From contig NZ_CP089746.1 in NCBI RefSeq assembly GCF_029541745.1, forward strand, positions 2,046,001 through 2,110,000: a stretch of DNA of 64,000 bases, written 5' to 3'. This DNA comes from Streptomyces sp. LX-29 (GTDB lineage Bacteria; Actinomycetota; Actinomycetes; Streptomycetales; Streptomycetaceae). Position 1 is the stretch's first letter, and each line of letters begins with the position of its first letter. This document shows positions 58,300 to 64,000 of this stretch, piece by piece. A program made the position numbers and the translations under genes. The notes beneath the pieces were generated by a model. It was not told the origin of the DNA and made no database searches. It saw only the letters and a list, made by a program, of their open reading frames with translations.

Positions 58300-59322
58300 A
58301 TGACCGACCTCAACGCCTTCATCGCCGGCATGCCGAAGGCCGAGCTGCACGTCCATCACGTCGGATCCGCCTCCCCCCGCATCGTCTCCGAGTTGGCCGC
58401 GCGGCACCCCGACTCCCGGGTGCCCACCGACCCCGAGGCGCTGGCGGACTACTTCGTCTTCAAGGACTTCGCGCACTTCGTCGAGGTCTACCTGTCGGTG
58501 GTGGACCTGATCCGCGACGCCGAGGACGTGCGGCTGCTGACGTACGAGGTCGCTCGCGACATGGCGCGGCAGAACATCCGGTACGCCGAGCTGACCGTCA
58601 CCCCGTACAGCTCGACCCGGCGGGGCATCCCGGACGCCGCCTTCGTCGAGGCGATCGAGGACGCCCGCAAGTCGGCCGAGTCCGAGCTGGGCGTGGTGCT
58701 GCGCTGGTGCTTCGACATCCCCGGCGAGGCGGGCCTGGAGTCAGCCGAGGAGACGGCGCGGATCGCCACCGAGCTCCGCCCCGAGGGGCTGGTGAGCTTC
58801 GGTCTCGGCGGTCCGGAGATCGGCGTGCCGCGCCCCCAGTTCAAGCCGTACTTCGACCGCGCCATCGCGGCCGGCCTGCACAGCGTGCCGCACGCCGGCG
58901 AGACGACCGGCCCGCAGACCATCTGGGACGCGCTCACCGAGCTCCGCGCGGAGCGCATCGGCCACGGCACCAGCGCCGTGCGGGACCCCCGGCTGCTGGC
59001 GCACCTGGCCGAGCACCGCATCCCGCTGGAGGTCTGCCCGACCTCGAACATCGCCACCCGCGCGGTGGCCACGCTCGACGAACACCCGATCAGGGAGATG
59101 GTCGAGGCGGGCGTCCTGGTCACCGTCAACAGCGACGACCCGCCGATGTTCGGCACCGACCTCAACACCGAGTACGCGGTCGCCGCCCGGCTGTTGGACC
59201 TGGACGCGGCGGGCGTGGCGGCGCTGGCCAAGAACGCCGTGACGGCGTCCTTCCTGGACGAGCCGGCCAAGGCGCGGCTGACGGCGGAGATCGACGCCTA
59301 CACCGCGAGCGCGGCGGGGTGA
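58300..59322 (+). CDS. add: Adenosine deaminase family protein
   Basis: 340 residues; ATG with a perfect AGGAGG 6 bases upstream. The metal-dependent deaminase motifs are in order: PKAELHVHHVGSAS (HxH), HAGETTGPQTIWDAL, RIGHGTSAV and VTVNSDDPPMFGTDL (the catalytic Asp pair). ELHVHH replaces the usual ELHLHL, but the zinc ligands are kept. It deaminates adenosine (possibly adenine or a related purine) in salvage. Its stop overlaps the start of the GDPD gene (GTGA). Confidence 0.95.
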   Translation: MTDLNAFIAGMPKAELHVHHVGSASPRIVSELAARHPDSRVPTDPEALADYFVFKDFAHFVEVYLSVVDLIRDAEDVRLLTYEVARDMARQNIRYAELTVTPYSSTRRGIPDAAFVEAIEDARKSAESELGVVLRWCFDIPGEAGLESAEETARIATELRPEGLVSFGLGGPEIGVPRPQFKPYFDRAIAAGLHSVPHAGETTGPQTIWDALTELRAERIGHGTSAVRDPRLLAHLAEHRIPLEVCPTSNIATRAVATLDEHPIREMVEAGVLVTVNSDDPPMFGTDLNTEYAVAARLLDLDAAGVAALAKNAVTASFLDEPAKARLTAEIDAYTASAAG

Positions 59323-60008
59323 CGGCCACGGCCGGCTGCCACGCCGTCGGACACCGCGGCGATCCGTACGTCCAGCGGGAGAACACGCTGCCCTCGATCC
59401 GCTCGGCGGTGCGCGCGGGCGCCCAGGCGGTGGAGATCGACGTGCGGCTGACCCGCGACGGGGTGCCGGTGCTGCTGCACGACGCCACGCTGGAGCGGCT
59501 GTGGCGCCAGGACCGCCCGCTGGCCGGACTCTCCGCCGCCGAGGTGCGCGGCCTGACCGGCGGCGGGGTGCCCACGCTGCACGAGGCGCTGGCCCACACG
59601 GAGTCGGTGCGCACCCTCGTCGACCTGCCCGACGCGACGGCGGCGTCCGCCGCCGTGGCCGCGGCGCGGGAGAGCGGGGCGGCCGACCGGGTCTACTACT
59701 GCGGCTCGGTGGCCGCGATGCGCGCCGTACGTCGCGCCGACCCGGCCGCCGAGCTGGCCCTGACCTGGACCACGCTGGCCCCGCCGCGCCCCACCCTGCT
59801 CGCCGAGTTGCGCCCGCGCTGGATCAACTACCGCTTCGGGCTGCTCTCCCGCGCGCTGGTGGACCGCAACCACGCGGACGGGCTGCTGGTCTCCGCGTGG
59901 ACCGCGGACACCCGCTGGTCGATGTCCCGGCTGCTGACCGTCGGCGTCGACGCGATCACCACCAACCGGGTCGGCGCGCTGTGCGCGCTGCTGGCCACGC
60001 GCCGCTGA
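59319..60008 (+). CDS. Glycerophosphodiester phosphodiesterase
   Basis: 229 residues. The GDPD signature is complete: AVGHRGDPYVQRENTLPSIR, the metal-binding VEIDVRLTRDGVPVLLHD (E-x-D and H-D) and the C-terminal VSAWTADTRWSM with GVDAITTNRV. It hydrolyses glycerophosphodiesters to glycerol 3-phosphate and an alcohol. There is no signal peptide, so it is cytoplasmic. The GTG start overlaps the adenosine deaminase stop, so translation is coupled. Confidence 0.94.
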   Translation: MTATAGCHAVGHRGDPYVQRENTLPSIRSAVRAGAQAVEIDVRLTRDGVPVLLHDATLERLWRQDRPLAGLSAAEVRGLTGGGVPTLHEALAHTESVRTLVDLPDATAASAAVAAARESGAADRVYYCGSVAAMRAVRRADPAAELALTWTTLAPPRPTLLAELRPRWINYRFGLLSRALVDRNHADGLLVSAWTADTRWSMSRLLTVGVDAITTNRVGALCALLATRR

Positions 60009-60474
60009 GCGAGCGGCCCACGACGCCGCCGCGGGCCGACGCCCCCGGCGCCCGCGCCCCGTACACCCACGGAGCCCGCCCTCGTACCGCCGCACCACCA
60101 CCCGGCGCCACGCCGTGCTCTCCGCAGAGCCCGCGCCCGCGCCGCGCCGCGCCGCCCTCCCACGTCCCGCACCAGCGCCGGCCCTCCCCACGGCCGTACC
60201 CGCGCCGGCCCCGCCCCGCCGCCCGCGCCGGCCAACAGCCTCCGCGCACCGCCACCGACGCGGCGGCCGGGGCCGATCCGCAGCCGGGACACCGGCCCTC
60301 CGGACGGCCGGGGCCCGCGCCGGCCCTCGCCCGCCGCCCAACAGCCTCCGCGCGGCGCGCGGGAGTCGTTGAGCGGAAGCTGTCGTGCCCCTGCCATGTA
60401 GCGCGGAACGGTGCCATGCTCGCTGACGTCCAGCAGCTCTTCGGCGTGGCCGCCACAGAGGGAGTCTGTCGTCG
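60009..60474. other. Intergenic region, 466 bp, C-rich plus strand
   Basis: No convincing gene. The plus strand is heavily C-rich (CCGCGCC, CGCCGGCC strings), giving long but low-complexity open frames on the minus strand that I reject. The promoter of the secreted protease should be in the last ~100 bp, where composition is less extreme. Confidence 0.5.
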
Positions 60475-62139
60475 ATGTCATCACCCACACCCCCCACCAC
60501 CCGCCCCCGGTTACCGCGTCCACGGCGGGGCGCGGCGCGGCGGGGAAGAACCGTGGCCTTCGCGCTCGCCGCCGCGAGCGCGCTGATCGTCACCGGAGCG
60601 CAGGGCGGCGCGGCGGACGCCGCCGGCGCGCGGCGCGCGACACCCGTCGGCGCCGAGGCCGTCCCGCTCACCCCCGCGCAGCGGACCGCCCTGATCGCGG
60701 ACGCCCAGGCCGCCGGCGCGGCCACGGCCGACCGGCTCGGCCTGGGTCCGCGCGAGAAGCTGATCGCCGTCGACGTGGTCGAGGACGCCGACGGCGCGCG
60801 GCACACCCGCTACCAGCGCACCTTCGCCGGCCTCCCGGTCCTCGGCGGGGATCTGGTCGAGCACCGCGCGGCCGGCGGGCGCACCACGGTCACCCGCGCC
60901 ACCGCCGCCGCCATCGCGGTTCCCACCACCACTCCCGTCCGCACCCCCGCCACCGCGCGGCGGGCCGCGCTCGGCGCCGCCGTGGCGGAGGGCGATTCGG
61001 GGGCCCACGCGGACCGCGCGCCACGGTTGGTGGTCTGGGCCGCCGCCGGCCGGCCCGCCCTGGCCTGGGAGTCGGTGGCCACCGGGCGGCGGCCCGACGG
61101 CTCGCCCAGCGAGCTGCATGTGATCGGCGACGCGACCACCGGGAAGGAGCTGTTCCGCTACCAGGCGGTGCGCAACGGCACCGGGATCAGCACCTACAGC
61201 GGTCCTGTCGGCCTGGACACCACGTACAACGGCACGACCCGCCGCTATGAGTTGATCGACCCCAAGCGCGGCAACCACCGCACTTGCGATCTGCGCCGGC
61301 AGACCTCGGGCGCCTGCGTCCCGATGTCCGACCTCGACGACGTCTGGGACCACGTCGGCCAGCGCACGGGCGTGGACGCCCACTACGGGCACGCGGTCAC
61401 CTGGGACTACTTCTTGTACGTGCACGGCCGGAACGGCATCAGGAACGACGGCCGGGCCGGCACCAGCCGGGTCAACTACGGCAACGGCTACGTCAACGCG
61501 TTCTGGCAGGACAGCTGCTTCTGCATGACCTACGGCGACGGCGGCGGCTCCCGCCCGCCGACCAGCATCGACGTGGCCGCGCACGAGATGTCCCACGGTG
61601 TCACCTCGGCCACCGCGAACCTGCTGTTCAGCGCGGAGGCCGGCGGGCTGAACGAGGGCACGAGCGACATCTTCGCCGCCTCCGTGGAGTTCCACGCGGA
61701 CAACCCCTACGACCCGGGCGACTACCTCATCGGCGAGAAGCTCAGCACCGACGGGACTCCGCTGCGGTCCATGGACCGGCCCTCCCGGGACGGGCGGTCC
61801 AAGGACTACTGGTACCCCGGCATCGGCTCCATCGACGTCCATCACTCGTCGGGCGTCGCCGACCACTTCTTCTATCTGCTCTCCGAGGGCAGCGGACGGA
61901 AGGTGATCAACGGGGTCGCGTACGACAGCCCGACCTTCGACGGCGTGCCGGTGACCGGCATCGGCCGGGCCGCCGCCGAGAAGATCTGGTACCGGGCGCT
62001 GACCGTCTACATGACCTCCACCACCGACTACCGGGCCGCCCGCGCAGCGACCCTGCGCGCCGCGGCCGACCTCTACGGTCAGGGCAGCGCCCCGTACGGC
62101 GGCGTCGCGGCCGCCTGGGCCGCCGTCAACGTGAAGTAG
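60475..62139 (+). CDS. Secreted M4 family metallopeptidase
   Basis: 554 residues. The N-terminus is a long signal peptide (arginine-rich start, hydrophobic core AFALAAASALIV, cleavage near ADAAG). A propeptide follows (FTP-like, GLPVLGGDLVEHR). The catalytic thermolysin-like domain has HEMSH (His370, Glu371, His374), the third zinc ligand Glu394 in GLNEGTSD, and the catalytic His456 in IDVHHSSGVADHFF. A C-terminal helical domain completes it. It should degrade protein outside the cell. ATG with GGGAG 10 bases upstream. Convergent with the PotD-like gene, 71 bp apart. Confidence 0.95.
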   Translation: MSSPTPPTTRPRLPRPRRGAARRGRTVAFALAAASALIVTGAQGGAADAAGARRATPVGAEAVPLTPAQRTALIADAQAAGAATADRLGLGPREKLIAVDVVEDADGARHTRYQRTFAGLPVLGGDLVEHRAAGGRTTVTRATAAAIAVPTTTPVRTPATARRAALGAAVAEGDSGAHADRAPRLVVWAAAGRPALAWESVATGRRPDGSPSELHVIGDATTGKELFRYQAVRNGTGISTYSGPVGLDTTYNGTTRRYELIDPKRGNHRTCDLRRQTSGACVPMSDLDDVWDHVGQRTGVDAHYGHAVTWDYFLYVHGRNGIRNDGRAGTSRVNYGNGYVNAFWQDSCFCMTYGDGGGSRPPTSIDVAAHEMSHGVTSATANLLFSAEAGGLNEGTSDIFAASVEFHADNPYDPGDYLIGEKLSTDGTPLRSMDRPSRDGRSKDYWYPGIGSIDVHHSSGVADHFFYLLSEGSGRKVINGVAYDSPTFDGVPVTGIGRAAAEKIWYRALTVYMTSTTDYRAARAATLRAAADLYGQGSAPYGGVAAAWAAVNVK

Positions 62140-62210
62140 AGGCGACGGCAGCGGGCACGGGGCAGCGGGGCAGGGGTCCGGGACCTCGGCCGTGTGGCCG
62201 CCGCGTAGGG

Positions 62211-63485
62211 CTACAGCCCCACGATCGAGTTCCACTCCCGCGCGAAGTCCCTGCGCTCCGCCGACGTGATGTCGCGGGCCACCGCCAGCCGCCCGCGCAT
62301 CGCGTCGTCGGGGAAGATCAGCGGGTTCTCGGCGAGCTCGGCGGTCTCCGCGTCCTTGGCGGAGGCCAGGATGTCGCGCGCGGCCGGCACCGGGCAGACG
62401 TAGTTGACCCAGGCGGCGAGCTCGGCGGCGACCTCCGGTTCGTAGTAGTAGTCGATGAGCCGCTCGGCGTTGCGCTTGTGGCGCGCCCGGTTGGGGATCA
62501 TCATGCTCTCCGCCCACAGTTCGGCGCCCTCCTCGGGCACCACGAACTCGATGTTCGGGTTGTCGGCCTGGAGCTGGATGATGTCGCCGGAGTACGCCTG
62601 GCAGGCGAGCACGTCGCCGCTGGACAGGTCCTTCAGATAGTCGTTGCCGGTGAACCGGCGGATGTGGCCTCGGTCCACCAGGCGGCGCAGCTGGTCGGTC
62701 ATCCGGTGGAAGTCGTCGGCCGTCCAGCGCGTGACGTCCACCCCGTTGCCCTGCATGAGCAGGGTGAACGCCTCATCGAGGCCGGACAGCAGGGTGACCC
62801 GGCCACGGAGGTCGGAGTGCCACAGGTCGGCGGTGCTCCGGATCTCCCGCCCGAGCCGCTTGCGGTCGTAGGCGATGCCGGTGATCCCGGACTGCCAGGG
62901 CGCGCTCTGCCGGCGGCCGGGGTCGAAGGCCGGCTTGCGCAGCAGCGGGTCCAGGTACTTCTCGACGTGGGGCTGATGGGGCCGGTCCATCTCCTGGACC
63001 CAGCCGAGGCGGACGTACCGGGCGCACATCCAGTCGCTGATGACGACGATGTCCCGGCCGGTGTCCTGGTGGTTCATCAGCGCCGGGCTGATCTTCCCGA
63101 AGAACTCGTCGTTGTCGTTGATCTCCTCGACGTAGTCGACGGATATCCCGGTGCGCTCCTCGAAGGCGTCCAGCGTGGGCCGCTTGCGCTCGTCGGCGTC
63201 GTCGACGTCGATGTAGAGGGGCCAGTTGGCGAAGGTCAGCCGCTTCTCCTGGGCGGACCGGTCGCGGGCGGCGCGGTCGCCCGGCTCCACGTAGGCGGCG
63301 GGCACCCCGCACCCGGCGGTCGCGGCGGCGAGGGCGGCGGTGAGCCCCGCCGCGCCGGAGGAGCGGAGGAACCCGCGGCGGGAGAGCCCACGGCCGGGGG
63401 CCTGGAGGCCCAGGGCCGCGAGGTCGGGGGCCCCACGGCCGAAGAGCCCACGGCGGGAGGGCGTGGGGCGGGTAAGCGCTGGCAT
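62211..63485 (-). CDS. Second PotD-type polyamine-binding lipoprotein
   Basis: 424 residues. The signal has SRRGFLRSSGAAGL (Tat-type twin Arg) and a lipobox ending in TAGC. The mature protein aligns with PotD over its length (LTFANWPLYIDVDDADE, VEEINDNDEFFGKI, TGRDIVVISDWM). It is clearly a paralogue of the gene at 52028 (GHIRRFTGNDYLKDLSSGD against GQIRRFTGNDYTNDLDKGD). No permease or ATPase gene lies next to it in the window. It either shares PotABC or feeds a transporter outside. AAGG is 8 bases before the ATG. It lies 128 bp downstream of an aldehyde dehydrogenase gene. Confidence 0.92.
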   Translation of the reverse strand: MPALTRPTPSRRGLFGRGAPDLAALGLQAPGRGLSRRGFLRSSGAAGLTAALAAATAGCGVPAAYVEPGDRAARDRSAQEKRLTFANWPLYIDVDDADERKRPTLDAFEERTGISVDYVEEINDNDEFFGKISPALMNHQDTGRDIVVISDWMCARYVRLGWVQEMDRPHQPHVEKYLDPLLRKPAFDPGRRQSAPWQSGITGIAYDRKRLGREIRSTADLWHSDLRGRVTLLSGLDEAFTLLMQGNGVDVTRWTADDFHRMTDQLRRLVDRGHIRRFTGNDYLKDLSSGDVLACQAYSGDIIQLQADNPNIEFVVPEEGAELWAESMMIPNRARHKRNAERLIDYYYEPEVAAELAAWVNYVCPVPAARDILASAKDAETAELAENPLIFPDDAMRGRLAVARDITSAERRDFAREWNSIVGL

Positions 63486-63613
63486 GCGGAACACCTTGAT
63501 ACGCGAGGGGCGGAGGAGGCAACCGACGGATCGTCGGCCCGGCCCCCTCCGCCCGCTACACACCGTCAGGCGACGGCCGGTCGGGACCGGCCGTCGGTCG
63601 GCGTGTCGTCTCG

Positions 63614-64000
63614 TCAGCCGTCGAGCGAGGTCATCACGTGCTTGATGCGCGTGTAGTCCTCGAAGCCGTACGCCGACAGGTCCTTGCCGTAGCCGGACTT
63701 CTTGAAGCCGCCGTGCGGCATCTCGGCGACCAGCGGGATGTGGGTGTTGATCCACACGCAGCCGAAGTCGAGCGCCTTGGACATGCGCATCGCGCGGGCG
63801 TGGTCCTTGGTCCACACCGAGGAGGCCAGCGCGAACTCGACGCCGTTGGCGTAGGAGACGGCCTGGTCCTCGTCGCTGAAGGACTGGACGGTGATGACCG
63901 GGCCGAAGACCTCCTGCTGGATGATCTCGTCGTCCTGCTTGAGGCCCGAGACGACGGTGGGGGCGTAGAAGTAGCCCTTGTCGCCGACGCGGTGGCCGCC
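63614..64000 (-). CDS. Aldehyde dehydrogenase, 3' part (gamma-aminobutyraldehyde type)
   Basis: The gene runs off the right edge; 128 residues of the C-terminus are seen. VFGPVITVQSFSDEDQA, the ALDFGCVWINTHIPLVAEMP loop and SGYGKDLSAYGFEDYTRIKH match aldehyde dehydrogenases of the aminobutyraldehyde type and closely resemble the end of the gene at 53484. The catalytic Cys and Glu lie outside the window. It is upstream of the second PotD gene in the same direction, so the pair is likely part of a second polyamine unit. Confidence 0.9.
   Translation of the reverse strand, partial: GGHRVGDKGYFYAPTVVSGLKQDDEIIQQEVFGPVITVQSFSDEDQAVSYANGVEFALASSVWTKDHARAMRMSKALDFGCVWINTHIPLVAEMPHGGFKKSGYGKDLSAYGFEDYTRIKHVMTSLDG

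Noticed and set aside
59956..60456. Minus-strand 166-codon frame between GDPD and the M4 peptidase
   Set aside because: Low-complexity Arg/Gly/Ala with scattered Cys and Trp; it overlaps the 3' end of the GDPD gene, with no motif.

Overview
The window is very GC-rich chromosomal DNA with the codon bias, GTG starts, AAGGAG-type ribosome binding sites and protein families of Streptomyces or a close relative. The gene order matches, from memory, the conserved core around SCO5662-SCO5717 of S. coelicolor. There is no rRNA, tRNA, insertion sequence, prophage or CRISPR that I can see. It reads as core chromosome with several large lineage-specific proteins and many short repeat arrays between genes.

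Left end (1-10 kb): the 3' part of a proline-rich, ParA-like ATPase of the ESX/type VII secretion type (EspI-like) ends at a perfect hairpin terminator. It faces ribF and a 1543-residue trypsin-like/P-loop NTPase protein whose catalytic serine and Walker lysine are both replaced. A 789-bp repeat-rich gap follows.

10.5-18 kb, all on the minus strand: the translation/transcription-factor cluster rimP-nusA-ylxR-infB-ylxP-rbfA-truB, with overlapping or very short junctions at rimP/nusA and rbfA/truB. Divergent from it (18.6-21.3 kb, plus) is a tightly coupled set: a lipoprotein, an odd Cys-repeat ORF, a ferritin-like DUF4439 protein and an APH-like protein with altered active-site residues.

21.6-32 kb (minus): proS, two GNAT acetyltransferases, then the isoprenoid genes ispG and dxr with a site-2 protease gene between them, a 570-bp array of hairpin repeats and an acyl-CoA dehydrogenase. 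32.2-37.3 kb (plus): a 1683-residue helical-repeat/CHAT protein with an Arg in place of the usual catalytic His.

37.4-55 kb is a nitrogen-scavenging region. It holds an aldehyde dehydrogenase, a PucR regulator, a TraD/VirD4-like membrane ATPase and gabT. After a PAP2 phosphatase and a small unknown gene comes one minus-strand polyamine operon: aminobutyraldehyde dehydrogenase-potD-potA-potB-potC-amine oxidase. Together these would import putrescine/spermidine and carry it through gamma-aminobutyraldehyde and GABA towards succinate.

55-64 kb: a NADAR gene and a DUF4190 membrane-protein gene lie tail to tail. The arrangement is repeated next to them with a broken NADAR copy, which suggests a tandem segment duplication. 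Then come adenosine deaminase overlapping a GDPD gene, a secreted M4 metalloprotease, a second PotD-type lipoprotein and the 3' end of another aldehyde dehydrogenase.
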